Positions 55,723-64,000 of a stretch of DNA of 64,000 bases are shown here, one piece after another (positions within the stretch are counted from its first letter, which is position 1; every line of letters starts with the position of its first letter). The notes below the pieces were generated by a model. It made no database searches, had not been told where the DNA came from, and worked only from the letters and a program-made list of their open reading frames with translations. Origin of the DNA: Pseudomonas sp. Irchel 3A7 (GTDB lineage: Bacteria; Pseudomonadota; Gammaproteobacteria; Pseudomonadales; Pseudomonadaceae); contig NZ_FYED01000007.1 of the NCBI RefSeq assembly GCF_900187565.1, positions 124,001 through 188,000 of the forward strand. Reading direction: 5' to 3'. The position numbers and the translations under genes were made by a program.

Positions 55723-57096
55723 ATGAAAATCATCATCCTCGGTGCGGGGCAAGTCGGCGGTTCGCTGGCAGAACACCTGGCCAGCGAAGCCAATGACATC
55801 ACGGTGGTAGACACCGACGGCGAACGCCTGCGCGACCTTGGCGACCGCCTGGACATCCGCACGGTGCAAGGTCGCGGCTCGCTGCCGACCATTCTGCGCC
55901 AGGCCGGGGCGGACGATGCCGACATGCTGGTCGCCGTGACCAGCAGTGACGAAACCAACATGGTGGCCTGCCAGGTCGCCCACACCCTGTTCCACACGCC
56001 CACCAAGATCGCCCGGGTCCGCGAAGCCGCGTACCTGACCCGCGACGAATTGTTCGATAACGAAGCCATCCCGGTGGACGTGCTGATCAGCCCGGAGCAA
56101 GTGGTCACCAACTACATCAAGCGCCTGATCCAGCATCCGGGCGCCTTGCAGGTGATCGACTTCGCAGAAGGCAAGGCACAGCTCGTCGCCGTGCGGGCTT
56201 ACTACGGCGGGCCACTGGTGGGCCAGCAACTGCGGCAGCTGCGCGAACACATGCCGAACGTCGAAACCCGCGTCGCGGCGATTTTCCGTCGTGACCGGCC
56301 GATCCTGCCCCAGGGCGATACGGTGATCGAGGCGGATGACGAAGTGTTTTTCATCGCCGCCCGGGCGAACATTCGCGCGGTCATGAGTGAAATGCGCCGT
56401 CTCGACGAGACTTACAAACGCATCGTCATCGCCGGTGGCGGGCAGATCGGTGAACGCCTGGCCGAGGCCATTGAAAGCCGTTACCAGGTGAAGATCATCG
56501 AGATGAACCCGGCGCGTTGCCGACATCTCTCGGACAACCTCAACAGCACCGTAGTGCTTCAAGGCAGTGCCTCGGACCGCGACCTGCTGCTGGAAGAGAA
56601 CATCGCCGACGCCGATATCTTCCTGGCCCTGACCAATGACGACGAAGCCAACATCATGTCGTCGCTGCTGGCCAAGCGCCTGGGCGCGAAGAAGGTGATG
56701 ACCATCATCAACAACCCGGCCTATGTCGACCTGATCCAGGGCGGCGACATCGACATCGCCATCAGCCCGCAACTGGCAACCATCGGTACTCTGCTGGCTC
56801 ACGTGCGGCGCGGCGATATCGTCAGCGTGCACTCACTGCGACGAGGCGCGGCGGAAGCCATCGAGGCGATTGCCCACGGCGATGCCAAATCGAGCAAGGT
56901 CATTGGCAAATCCATCGAGAATATCGGCCTGCCGCCGGGCACCACCATCGGTGCGATCATCCGCGACGAAGAAGTGATCATCGCCCACGATGACACGGTG
57001 ATCGCGGCGGGTGACCATGTGATTCTGTTCCTTGTGGATAAAAAGCATATTCGCGATGTGGAAAAGCTGTTCCATGTGGGGCTTAGCTTTTTCTGA
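55723..57096 (+). CDS. trkA: TrkA, potassium uptake regulator
   Basis: Cytoplasmic NAD-binding gating subunit of the Trk potassium channel (457 aa). Two tandem RCK units are seen: the first Rossmann start [20 protein letters not shown], the second [27 protein letters not shown] near residue 232. Each is followed by a TrkA_C domain. The partner TrkH or TrkG is not in the window. A DnaA box overlaps the codons for VDK near the 3' end. Confidence 0.96.
   Translation: MKIIILGAGQVGGSLAEHLASEANDITVVDTDGERLRDLGDRLDIRTVQGRGSLPTILRQAGADDADMLVAVTSSDETNMVACQVAHTLFHTPTKIARVREAAYLTRDELFDNEAIPVDVLISPEQVVTNYIKRLIQHPGALQVIDFAEGKAQLVAVRAYYGGPLVGQQLRQLREHMPNVETRVAAIFRRDRPILPQGDTVIEADDEVFFIAARANIRAVMSEMRRLDETYKRIVIAGGGQIGERLAEAIESRYQVKIIEMNPARCRHLSDNLNSTVVLQGSASDRDLLLEENIADADIFLALTNDDEANIMSSLLAKRLGAKKVMTIINNPAYVDLIQGGDIDIAISPQLATIGTLLAHVRRGDIVSVHSLRRGAAEAIEAIAHGDAKSSKVIGKSIENIGLPPGTTIGAIIRDEEVIIAHDDTVIAAGDHVILFLVDKKHIRDVEKLFHVGLSFF
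57033..57041 (-). other. DnaA box (TTATCCACA)
   Basis: Perfect 9-mer near the 3' end of trkA. Confidence 0.7.
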
Positions 57097-57110
57097 GCCG
57101 GCGCTGGCCT

Positions 57111-57206
57111 CTTCGCGAGCAGGCTCGCTCCCACAGGGTTTTCGGCTGTACACAACATTTGTGGTCACTGAAGATCAACTGTGGGAGCGATCCTGCTCGC
57201 GAAGGC
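57111..57206. repeat. REP pair 12 (one degenerate arm)
   Basis: TGTGGG ends facing inward. The right unit has GAGCGATCCTGCTCGC, breaking the core palindrome at two bases, so it is decaying or recently mutated. It follows trkA by 14 nt. Confidence 0.85.
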
Positions 57207-57258
57207 GGCCGCACCGAAATCAGATCCTTTCCTGATACACCCGAATAAGGAATCCACC

Positions 57259-57573
57259 ATGATCGAATCCCTGGAAAAAATGCTCGCCAAGGGTGTGGAT
57301 AACTCATTGCTGCGCTTCGGCCTGGGCAAGGGTTATCTCGATCTGGGGGAGAACGCCAAGGCTGTGGAACATTTTCAGCGCTGCGTCGAGATCGATCCTA
57401 AGTATTCTGCCGCCTGGAAGCTATTGGGCAAGGCCCATCTGGCGCTGGCGGATTATGCCGCTGCACGTCAGGCCTGGGAGAAAGGTCTGGAAGCCGCTCG
57501 AAACCACGGCGACAAGCAGGCCGAGAAGGAGATGACGGTGTTTTTGAAGAAGCTCGATCGTCAAGCGCACTGA
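57259..57573 (+). CDS. Tetratricopeptide-repeat protein
   Basis: Small cytoplasmic protein (104 aa) with about two and a half TPR helices pairs: LLRFGLGKGYLDLGENAKAVEHFQRCVEIDPKYSAAWKLLGKAHLALADYAAARQAWEKGLEAA. AAGGAA lies eight bases before the ATG. Probably a protein-interaction scaffold; partner unknown. Conserved at this place near trkA in Pseudomonas (from memory). Its stop abuts the stop of the convergent PilZ gene with no gap. A DnaA box lies within its first codons. Confidence 0.88.
   Translation: MIESLEKMLAKGVDNSLLRFGLGKGYLDLGENAKAVEHFQRCVEIDPKYSAAWKLLGKAHLALADYAAARQAWEKGLEAARNHGDKQAEKEMTVFLKKLDRQAH
57294..57302 (-). other. DnaA box (TTATCCACA)
   Basis: Perfect 9-mer in the early codons of the TPR gene. 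Confidence 0.7.
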
Positions 57574-57813
57574 TCAGAGGTAGCGCAGGCCAATACCCTC
57601 GGCATCGACTTGCACCACTTCCATGCGCACCCGCGGAGCACCTGTGGGTAAGTCCTGGACTTGCCCGTAAACCACTGCGCCTCTAGGCAGCGTCGACAAT
57701 ACCGGATGCTTGACGTAGACCCCCGTGGTCGACAGGTTGCGCGTCTGGCCCAGGCATTCGCCGAAGCTTTCGTGAGTAATCTTGATGCGAAATGATTTGC
57801 GTTGTTCGGACAT
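57574..57813 (-). CDS. PilZ-domain c-di-GMP receptor
   Basis: Single-domain PilZ protein (79 aa). Both cyclic di-GMP contacts are present: RKSFR (RxxxR) near the N-terminus and NLSTTG (NxSxxG). The ATG at 57813 gives the compact form with GCAGAAG just upstream; an in-frame ATG 15 codons upstream reads through the DnaA-box pair and is unlikely. With DgcH and the CSS-EAL protein it completes a make/break/sense set for c-di-GMP in this window, though no direct link is shown. Confidence 0.9.
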   Translation of the reverse strand: MSEQRKSFRIKITHESFGECLGQTRNLSTTGVYVKHPVLSTLPRGAVVYGQVQDLPTGAPRVRMEVVQVDAEGIGLRYL

Positions 57814-57837
57814 CTTCTGCGCCCTTGAATGAACGGT

Positions 57838-57846
57838 TGTGGATAA
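57838..57846 (-). other. DnaA box, left half of inverted pair
   Basis: Perfect 9-mer in the pilZ-lpxL gap, facing the box at 57861. Confidence 0.78.
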
Positions 57847-57860
57847 CCCAGACATCAAGG

Positions 57861-57869
57861 TTATCCACA
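57861..57869 (+). other. DnaA box, right half of inverted pair
   Basis: Perfect 9-mer; with the left half it forms TGTGGATAACC/GGTTATCCACA, an 11-bp inverted repeat. Confidence 0.78.
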
Positions 57870-57885
57870 GATCGTGCCAACCGAC

Positions 57886-58773
57886 TCAGTACCAGCGCTC
57901 CTCACCGGGAGGACGCTTCTTGAAGCGCTTCATGCTCCACATGTATTGGCTCGGATACGCCCGCACATAGCGCTCTACCACCTGGCTCATCGCGGCACAG
58001 GACGTTGCGGTATCGGTGCTGTACATGGCCTCTGGCGCAGCTTCCAGGATCACCTTGTAGCCCGAACCGTCCGGCAGCCGCAGCGCGTGCAGGAACACAC
58101 CGACCGCTTTGCCGCCGGCGAGCATGTTCGGTACGAACTTGCTGGTCAGTGCCTGAGTGGCGAAGAACGGCACGAAAATCCCGGCGGATTCAGCCGGTTC
58201 CGGGTCAGCGGGAATGCCCACTGCACCACCTTTGCGCACTTCCTTGATGACGCTGAGGATGCCTTCCTTGGTGGACGCGGCCACCTTGTTGCCCAGTTGT
58301 ACGCGCTGCTTTTGCAGCAATTCATCCACCGCCTTCAATTTTGGCGGGCGGTAGAAAATGATGGGTTTGCACTGGCTGCAATAGAAATGGTTGAGCACTT
58401 CCCAGTTGCCCAGGTGACTGGTGATGCCAACGACGCCTTTGCCGGAGGCTAGGGCGTCCTTTAACACGTCGAGGCCTTCGACTTCGCGCACCAGGTCGAT
58501 GGAACGCTGGGCCGGCCAGATCCAGGCGCAGGCGCTTTCAGTCAGGGACTTGCCGATATCTTTCAGGCTCTGGCCGACCAGACGCTCGCGTTCGGCGGGG
58601 TCCATGTCCGGAAAGCATTTGGAGAGGTTGATCCGCACCACGTCGCGGGAGCGGTTGGGGGTTTTCCACATCACCCAGCCAATCGCCGAGCCGACAGCCT
58701 GCACTGCCCGCCAAGGGAGCAGGGCAAACAGCCGCAGAGCGCCTACCAGCAAGGCGCCTTTAAACTTATCCAC
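57886..58773 (-). CDS. LpxL/HtrB-family lipid A acyltransferase
   Basis: Late acyltransferase of lipid A biosynthesis (295 aa), inner-membrane bound through an N-terminal helix (LLVGALRLFALLPWRAVQAVG). The acyltransferase motif HLGNWE (HX4E) occurs in VVGITSHLGNWEVLNHF, and the second block is GVGIPAD-like GGAVGIPADPEPAESAGIFVPFF. Orthologue of PA0011 HtrB1 in P. aeruginosa (from memory), which adds secondary laurate. The start is a GTG at 58773 with AGGAG eight bases upstream; that GTG is part of a perfect DnaA box. Confidence 0.92.
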   Translation of the reverse strand: MDKFKGALLVGALRLFALLPWRAVQAVGSAIGWVMWKTPNRSRDVVRINLSKCFPDMDPAERERLVGQSLKDIGKSLTESACAWIWPAQRSIDLVREVEGLDVLKDALASGKGVVGITSHLGNWEVLNHFYCSQCKPIIFYRPPKLKAVDELLQKQRVQLGNKVAASTKEGILSVIKEVRKGGAVGIPADPEPAESAGIFVPFFATQALTSKFVPNMLAGGKAVGVFLHALRLPDGSGYKVILEAAPEAMYSTDTATSCAAMSQVVERYVRAYPSQYMWSMKRFKKRPPGEERWY

Positions 58774-58774
58774 A
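58766..58774 (+). other. DnaA box over the lpxL-family start codon
   Basis: Perfect 9-mer covering the GTG start of the acyltransferase gene. Confidence 0.75.
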
Positions 58775-58813
58775 GGTCACTCCTGATCTTGTGCTGTGCG
58801 CGAGGCGGCTATT

Positions 58814-59371
58814 CTAACCGCCGTTGGCCAGCATCGCGTAGCGATCGCAATCCTGCGTGTGATCCATGACCATGCCCGAAGCCTGCATCAACGCATAACA
58901 AATGGTTGGCCCTACGAAGGTGAAGCCGGCTTTTTTCAAGCCTTTGCTCATCTCCACCGCCTCGGGCGTGACAGCCGGCACTTCGCTGCGATCCTTGAAA
59001 TGATTGATCTTCGGCACATCCCCGACAAAGGACCAGAGAAACGCCACCGGGTCTTCCAGCGCCAGCCAGGCCTGGGCATTGCGCCGGGCCGCGTTGAGCT
59101 TGAGGCGGTTGCGGATGATGCCCGGGTCGAGCATCAATTCATCGATTTCAGCGTCGCTCATCTGTGCCACGCGCTGCACATCGAAGCCATACATCACCTG
59201 GCGATAATGCTCGCGTTTGCGCAACACGGTGATCCAGGAAAGGCCGGCCTGGAACCCTTCGAGCAAAAGCAACTCGAACAAACCCTGCGCATCGCGTAGC
59301 GGCGTGCCCCACTCCTGATCGTGATAAGCCATGTACAGCGGATCTTCGGAACACCAAAAGCAGCGTGGCAT
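58814..59371 (-). CDS. tag: Tag, DNA-3-methyladenine glycosylase I
   Basis: Excises 3-methyladenine from alkylated DNA (185 aa). Family signatures are the zinc-site start [42 protein letters not shown], and [27 protein letters not shown], which also provides the C-terminal zinc ligands. The ATG at 59371 begins the conserved N-terminus. Divergent from glyQ with 81 nt between. Confidence 0.95.
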   Translation of the reverse strand: MPRCFWCSEDPLYMAYHDQEWGTPLRDAQGLFELLLLEGFQAGLSWITVLRKREHYRQVMYGFDVQRVAQMSDAEIDELMLDPGIIRNRLKLNAARRNAQAWLALEDPVAFLWSFVGDVPKINHFKDRSEVPAVTPEAVEMSKGLKKAGFTFVGPTICYALMQASGMVMDHTQDCDRYAMLANGG

Positions 59372-59452
59372 AAGGCTCCAGGGGGCGTGCGCAGCAATGA
59401 ATCGGGTATACTCCCGCTCTTTAAATCGCAGCCCAAGAAACAGGTGAATTTC

Positions 59453-60406
59453 GTGAGCCAGCCTACGCCAGCCGTGCGTACCTTCCAAGACTTGATCCTC
59501 GCCCTCCAGCAATACTGGGCCGAGCAAGGTTGTGTGGTACTTCAGCCCTACGATATGGAAGTAGGCGCCGGCACTTTCCACACCGCTACATTCCTGCGCG
59601 CCATTGGCCCGGAAACCTGGAACGCCGCCTACGTGCAGCCAAGCCGTCGCCCGACTGACGGCCGCTACGGCGAAAACCCGAACCGTCTGCAGCACTACTA
59701 CCAGTTCCAGGTTGTCCTGAAGCCGAACCCGGACAACTTCCAGGAACTGTACCTGGGTTCCCTCAAGCACGTGGGCCTGGACCCATTGGTGCATGACATC
59801 CGCTTCGTCGAAGACAACTGGGAATCGCCGACCCTCGGCGCCTGGGGTCTGGGCTGGGAAGTCTGGCTCAACGGTATGGAAGTGACCCAGTTCACTTACT
59901 TCCAGCAAGCGGGCGGCATCGAGTGCTATCCGGTAACCGGCGAGATCACTTACGGTCTGGAACGCCTGGCCATGTACCTGCAAGGCGTGGACTCGGTCTA
60001 CGACCTGGTCTGGGCTGACGGTCCATTCGGCAAGGTGACCTACGGCGACGTGTTCCACCAGAACGAAGTGGAGCAGTCGACCTACAACTTCGAGCACGCC
60101 AACGTCGAGAAGCTGTTCGAACTGTTCGATTTCTATGAAAGCGAAGCCAAGCGCCTGATCGAACTCGACCAGCCGCTGCCGTTGCCGAGCTACGAAATGG
60201 TGTTGAAGGCTTCCCATACTTTCAACCTGCTGGATGCGCGCCGGGCGATTTCCGTGACTGCGCGTCAGCAATACATCCTGCGTGTTCGCACCCTGGCGCG
60301 TTCCGTTGCGCAAGCCTACCTGCTGGCGCGCGCCAAGCTGGGCTTCCCGATGGCGACCCCGGACCTGCGTGACGAAGTACTGGCCAAGCTGGAGGCTGCA
60401 CAATGA
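59453..60406 (+). CDS. glyQ: GlyQ, glycyl-tRNA synthetase alpha chain
   Basis: Catalytic-core subunit (317 aa) of the heterotetrameric glycyl-tRNA synthetase. Class II motifs are visible in [46 protein letters not shown] and [22 protein letters not shown]. The GTG at 59453, with AGGTGA seven bases upstream, gives the usual start [14 protein letters not shown]. It overlaps glyS by 4 nt (ATGA). Confidence 0.96.
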   Translation: MSQPTPAVRTFQDLILALQQYWAEQGCVVLQPYDMEVGAGTFHTATFLRAIGPETWNAAYVQPSRRPTDGRYGENPNRLQHYYQFQVVLKPNPDNFQELYLGSLKHVGLDPLVHDIRFVEDNWESPTLGAWGLGWEVWLNGMEVTQFTYFQQAGGIECYPVTGEITYGLERLAMYLQGVDSVYDLVWADGPFGKVTYGDVFHQNEVEQSTYNFEHANVEKLFELFDFYESEAKRLIELDQPLPLPSYEMVLKASHTFNLLDARRAISVTARQQYILRVRTLARSVAQAYLLARAKLGFPMATPDLRDEVLAKLEAAQ

Positions 60407-62457
60407 GTGCTCTGGATTTTCTGGTTGAATTGGGCACTGAAGAACTGCCACCCAAAGCCCTGAACACCCTGGCCGAGGCGTTCCTTGCCGGTATCGACAA
60501 GGGCCTGCAAGCCGCCGGCCTGAACTACGAGACCAAAACCGTTTACGCGGCGCCACGTCGCCTGGCCGTGCTGATCACCTCGCTGGCCACCGAACAGCCG
60601 GATCGCAGCATCAACCTGGATGGCCCGCCACGCCAGGCCGCCTTCGATGCCGAAGGCAATCCGACTCAAGCGGCACTGGGCTTTGCCAAGAAGTGCGGCG
60701 TCGACCTGAGCGAAATCGATCAGAGCGGCCCGAAACTGCGCTACAGCCAAAGCATCGCCGGCAAGCCGACCGCGAGCCTGCTGCCGACCATCGTCGAAGA
60801 TTCGCTGAACGACCTGCCGATTCCCAAGCGCATGCGCTGGGGCGCGCGCAAGGAAGAATTCGTTCGCCCGACCCAATGGCTGGTGATGCTGCTCGGTGAC
60901 CAGGTCATCGATTGCACCATCCTCGCCCAGAAGGCCGGTCGCGACTCCCGTGGTCACCGCTTCCACCACCCGGAAAGCGTGCGTATCGGTTCGCCGTCCA
61001 GCTACCTGGCCGATCTGCGTGCCGCTTACGTGTTGGCCGATGCCAACGAGCGTCGCGAGATCATCAGCAAGCGCACCGAAGAGCTGGCAACCCGCCAGGA
61101 AGGCACCGCCATCGTGCCACCGGACCTGCTCGACGAAGTGACCGCGCTGGTCGAGTGGCCGGTGCCGCTGGTGTGCTCGTTCGAAGAACGCTTCCTCGAT
61201 GTACCGCAAGAAGCTTTGATCACCACCATGCAGGACAACCAGAAGTACTTCTGCCTGCTGGATGTCGACGGCAAGTTGCTGCCACGTTTCATTACCGTGG
61301 CCAACATCGAGAGCAAGGACCCGCAGCAGATCATCGCCGGTAACGAGAAAGTGGTTCGCCCACGCCTGACCGACGCCGAGTTCTTCTTCAAGCAAGACAA
61401 GAAGCAGAAACTCGAAGACTTCAACCAGCGCCTGCAAAACGTGGTGTTCCAGGAAAAACTCGGCAGCGTCTATGACAAGGCCGAACGTGTTTCCAAACTC
61501 GCCGCTTACATTGCCGCGCGCATTGGCGGTAACGCTTCCTGGGCTGCTCGTGCAGGCTTGCTGTCCAAGTGCGACCTGGCGACCGAAATGGTCGGCGAGT
61601 TCCCGGAAATGCAAGGTGTCGCCGGCTACTACTACGCCCTCAACGATGGCGAGCCGGAAGATGTCGCACTGGCTCTGAACGAGCAGTACATGCCGCGCGG
61701 TGCCGGCGCTGAACTGCCGTCCACCCTGACCGGTGCGGCCGTGGCCATCGCCGACAAGCTCGATACACTGGTCGGCATCTTCGGCATCGGCATGCTGCCT
61801 ACCGGCAGTAAAGACCCATACGCCCTGCGCCGTGCCGCACTTGGTGTGCTGCGCATCCTGATCGAGAAACAACTGGATCTGGATCTGAACGATGCCGTGG
61901 CTTTCGCTGTGAATGCATTTGGCGCCAAGGTCAAGGCAGCCGGCCTCAACGACGCGGTGCTGGAGTTCATCTTCGACCGCCTGCGTGCGCGTTACGAAGA
62001 CGAAGGTGTTGATGTCGCGACCTACCTGTCGGTACGCGCCCTGAAGCCGGGTTCGGCCCTGGACTTCGACCAGCGCGTGCAAGCGGTGGAGGCGTTCCGC
62101 AAATTGCCGGAAGCCGCAGCCCTGGCGGCCGTGAACAAGCGTGTGTCGAACCTGCTGAGCAAGGTCGAAGGCTCCGTGCCGACGGTCGTGGAAGCCAAGT
62201 ACTTCGACAATGCCAACGAGTTCTCCCTGTACTCGGCGATCCAGCAGGCAGACCAGGCTGTTCAGCCAATGGCCGCGGCACGTCAGTACAGCGAGTCGCT
62301 GGCACGTCTGGCCGCCCTGCGTGAACCGGTGGATGCGTTCTTCGAAGCGGTGATGGTCAACGCTGAGGATGCCAAGGTCCGCGCCAACCGCTATGCGCTG
62401 CTGGCGCGTCTGCGTGGCTTGTTCCTCGGCGTCGCCGATATTTCGTTGCTGGGGTAA
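60403..62457 (+). CDS. glyS: GlyS, glycyl-tRNA synthetase beta chain
   Basis: tRNA-binding subunit (684 aa) of glycyl-tRNA synthetase. Family features: start [15 protein letters not shown], then [36 protein letters not shown], the HD-like region ([25 protein letters not shown]...YY), and the anticodon-binding C-terminal portion ending [22 protein letters not shown]. Translation is coupled to glyQ. Confidence 0.96.
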   Translation: MSALDFLVELGTEELPPKALNTLAEAFLAGIDKGLQAAGLNYETKTVYAAPRRLAVLITSLATEQPDRSINLDGPPRQAAFDAEGNPTQAALGFAKKCGVDLSEIDQSGPKLRYSQSIAGKPTASLLPTIVEDSLNDLPIPKRMRWGARKEEFVRPTQWLVMLLGDQVIDCTILAQKAGRDSRGHRFHHPESVRIGSPSSYLADLRAAYVLADANERREIISKRTEELATRQEGTAIVPPDLLDEVTALVEWPVPLVCSFEERFLDVPQEALITTMQDNQKYFCLLDVDGKLLPRFITVANIESKDPQQIIAGNEKVVRPRLTDAEFFFKQDKKQKLEDFNQRLQNVVFQEKLGSVYDKAERVSKLAAYIAARIGGNASWAARAGLLSKCDLATEMVGEFPEMQGVAGYYYALNDGEPEDVALALNEQYMPRGAGAELPSTLTGAAVAIADKLDTLVGIFGIGMLPTGSKDPYALRRAALGVLRILIEKQLDLDLNDAVAFAVNAFGAKVKAAGLNDAVLEFIFDRLRARYEDEGVDVATYLSVRALKPGSALDFDQRVQAVEAFRKLPEAAALAAVNKRVSNLLSKVEGSVPTVVEAKYFDNANEFSLYSAIQQADQAVQPMAAARQYSESLARLAALREPVDAFFEAVMVNAEDAKVRANRYALLARLRGLFLGVADISLLG

Positions 62458-62463
62458 GTCTGT

Positions 62464-62997
62464 TTGAAACTGCTGATTCTCGATCGGGACGGAGTGATCA
62501 ATTATGACTCCGACGCTTACATCAAGTCGGTGGAGGAGTGGATTCCACTTCCCGGTTCGATCGAAGCCATCGCGCAGTTGAGCAAGGCCGGCTGGACGGT
62601 AGCGGTCGCTACCAACCAGTCGGGCATCGCTCGCGGCTATTACGACATCGCCACCCTGGACGCCATGCACGAGCGCTTGCGCTCGCTGGTGGCGCAGCAG
62701 GGTGGTGAAGTCGGGCTGATCGTCTATTGCCCGCACGGGCCGGACGACGGTTGCGATTGCCGCAAGCCAAAACCCGGAATGTTGAAAAACATCGCCGCAC
62801 ATTACAACGTGTCGCTGACTGATCTATGGTTCGTCGGCGATAGTCTCGGTGACCTGGAAGCCGCCAAAGCCGTCGATTCTCAGCCAGTTTTGGTAAAGAC
62901 CGGGAAAGGCGAAAAGACTTTGGGCAAGACCCTACCGGCAGGCACATTGATTTTCGATGATCTGGCGGCGATTGCCGCAGAACTTATCCACAATTAG
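62464..62997 (+). CDS. gmhB: GmhB, heptose-1,7-bisphosphate phosphatase
   Basis: HAD-family phosphatase for LPS core heptose synthesis (177 aa). Motif I LDRDGVIN, motif II AVATNQSGIARGYY, zinc knuckle CPHGPDDGCDCRKPKPGM and motif IV WFVGDSLGDLEAAKA are present. The start is a TTG at 62464, six bases after the glyS stop, with GGGGTAAG upstream. Co-transcribed with glyQS. A DnaA box covers the last codons before the stop. Confidence 0.94.
   Translation: MKLLILDRDGVINYDSDAYIKSVEEWIPLPGSIEAIAQLSKAGWTVAVATNQSGIARGYYDIATLDAMHERLRSLVAQQGGEVGLIVYCPHGPDDGCDCRKPKPGMLKNIAAHYNVSLTDLWFVGDSLGDLEAAKAVDSQPVLVKTGKGEKTLGKTLPAGTLIFDDLAAIAAELIHN
62984..62992 (+). other. DnaA box (TTATCCACA)
   Basis: Perfect 9-mer at the 3' end of gmhB. 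Confidence 0.75.
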
Positions 62998-63063
62998 AGC
63001 GCTTTCGACAGTTCGGGAGTGCGCTTGAACAGTCGGGCAGTGCCCGTAACGGTAAACGTCGCC

Positions 63064-63843
63064 ATGTCGATACTGCAGGCCATCAGAACCTTCCTCTTTT
63101 ACCTGCTGCTGGGCACCAGCTCTTTGCTGTGGTGCAGCCTGAGCTTTTTTATCGCGCCCTTTCTCCCGTTCAAGGCGCGCTATCGCTTCATCAATGTGTA
63201 CTGGTGCCGCTGCGCCTTGTGGCTGAGCAAGGTGTTCCTCGGTATCCGCTACGAAGTGAAGGGCGCCGAGAACGTGCCTGACCGGCCCTGTGTGATTCAA
63301 TCGAATCACCAGAGCACTTGGGAAACGTTCTTTCTCTCGGCGTATTTCGAACCGTTGAGCCAGGTGCTCAAACGTGAGTTGTTGTATGTGCCGTTCTTTG
63401 GCTGGGCCATGGCCATGCTGCGTCCGATCGCCATCGACCGTGACAATCCGAAAGCCGCACTCAAGCACGTGGCGAAGAAGGGCGACGAGCTGCTCAAGGA
63501 CAACGTCTGGGTGCTGATCTTCCCCGAAGGCACGCGCGTTCCTTACGGCACTATCGGCAAGTTCTCCCGGGGCGGGACTGCGCTGGCGGTCAATGCAGAG
63601 TTGCCCGTGCTGCCGATTGCGCACAATGCCGGGAAGTTCTGGCCCAAGACCGGTTGGGCAAAGAAGCAGGGTGTGATTACCGTGATCATTGGCGCACCGA
63701 TGTTTGCCGAAGGCAGCGGACCGCGCGCCATTGCCGATTTGAACGACCGGGTCCAGGCCTGGAACGAGCAGATGCAACGGGAAATGGGCTCGCTCCCACC
63801 GACGCCGCAAGCTCCGGTTTCCAACGATCAGGTGGCCGTTTGA
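63064..63843 (+). CDS. plsC: PlsC-type 1-acylglycerol-3-phosphate acyltransferase
   Basis: Makes phosphatidic acid at the inner membrane (259 aa). An N-terminal hydrophobic segment (FLFYLLLGTSSLLWCSLSFFIAPFL) anchors the protein. The catalytic motif NHQSTWE (HX4E) and the substrate-binding FPEGTR are intact. The ATG at 63064 fits family length (257 in P. aeruginosa LptA/PA0005); the frame extends 15 codons upstream. Last complete gene before the expected gyrB. Confidence 0.94.
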   Translation: MSILQAIRTFLFYLLLGTSSLLWCSLSFFIAPFLPFKARYRFINVYWCRCALWLSKVFLGIRYEVKGAENVPDRPCVIQSNHQSTWETFFLSAYFEPLSQVLKRELLYVPFFGWAMAMLRPIAIDRDNPKAALKHVAKKGDELLKDNVWVLIFPEGTRVPYGTIGKFSRGGTALAVNAELPVLPIAHNAGKFWPKTGWAKKQGVITVIIGAPMFAEGSGPRAIADLNDRVQAWNEQMQREMGSLPPTPQAPVSNDQVAV

Positions 63844-63848
63844 GTTTC

Positions 63849-63857
63849 TGTGGATAA
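63849..63857 (-). other. DnaA box (TTATCCACA)
   Basis: Perfect 9-mer just after the plsC stop, next to the AT-rich spacer. Confidence 0.78.
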
Positions 63858-63975
63858 CCTGTGTACCGTTTTTGAGAAAAATGCTGTATCTCAATCATAA
63901 ATTATTGATTTATATACATATTTCATAAACCGATAAATTTCCGAAAAACGTGCATAAGTTTTTTTCGGGCGCAAA
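63858..63975. other. AT-rich spacer downstream of plsC
   Basis: A stretch of about 118 bp much richer in A+T than anything else in the window (for example around 63890-63930), with no gene. It follows a DnaA box and precedes a terminator stem. Confidence 0.6.
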
Positions 63976-64000
63976 AAAACCGGCTGATATAGCCGGTTTT
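63976..64000. terminator. Bidirectional terminator at window end
   Basis: Perfect 10-bp stem AAAACCGGCT/AGCCGGTTTT with a 5-nt loop, bounded by A7 on the left. Cut by the window edge. Probably separates plsC from gyrB. Confidence 0.8.

Noticed and set aside
57068..57083. parS-like sequence near the end of trkA (TGTTCCATGTGGGG)
   Set aside because: The central CG is changed and the right arm does not match.

Overview
The window is a piece of a Pseudomonas chromosome, most likely from the P. fluorescens group. Gene content and order match the neighbourhood of the replication origin in this genus: metNIQ, znuABC/zur, polA, ysxC, cytochrome c4, dsbA, kinB/algB and gltP on the left, and the plsC-gmhB-glySQ-tag-lpxL-trkA-rsmB-fmt-def-dprA-tsaC-qor-hemF-aroE series on the right, which normally lies just before gyrB. 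The sequence is GC-rich and dense with genes. It carries twelve paired REP elements of the Pseudomonas type. I see no phage, transposase, CRISPR array, rRNA or tRNA.

Layout. 1-2170: methionine ABC importer (metQ cut by the window edge). 2379-4517: catalase HPII. 4611-8403: lipoprotein, zinc importer and Zur regulator, with znuA divergent. 8513-13665: thrB, a DUF2782 protein, polA, an ErsA/Spot 42-type small RNA with its own envelope-stress promoter, and ysxC. 13857-21182: periplasmic c-type cytochromes, DsbA, an EEP-family hydrolase, a diguanylate cyclase, an amidase and a CSS-EAL phosphodiesterase. 21189-24336: KinB/AlgB two-component system. 24573-25296: an apparent sigma-54 promoter feeding two tiny membrane-associated proteins. 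26169-28935: glutamate symporter and SpmAB-like protein. 29063-39534: a long minus-strand run with a four-gene MCE lipid transporter, a DUF5924 protein, an M16 peptidase, a Na/Pi cotransporter, TerC and a citrate transporter. 39945-41435: three small enzymes. 41432-46728: choline-O-sulfate locus (LysR regulator, sulfatase, choline-binding protein, SulP transporter). 46857-63843: conserved housekeeping block leading towards gyrB.

How the genes work together. Zinc uptake is a self-regulated divergent unit. Choline sulfate is cleaved by BetC, with choline capture and a sulfate-type transporter encoded alongside. DgcH, the CSS-EAL protein and a PilZ protein make, destroy and sense cyclic di-GMP. 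AlgB/KinB and the ErsA-type RNA both belong to the envelope and exopolysaccharide circuit.

The most striking signals outside genes are four. There are fourteen perfect DnaA boxes (TTATCCACA), all in the right 22.4 kb and none in the left 41.6 kb. A GG-N10-GC sigma-54 promoter with an upstream palindrome lies next to algB. A run of Crc/Hfq-type A-rich triplets sits at the start of a short leader ORF before the citrate transporter gene. The two conserved blocks lie on opposite sides of oriC in P. aeruginosa (from memory of its map) but are joined here. All counts were made by eye.
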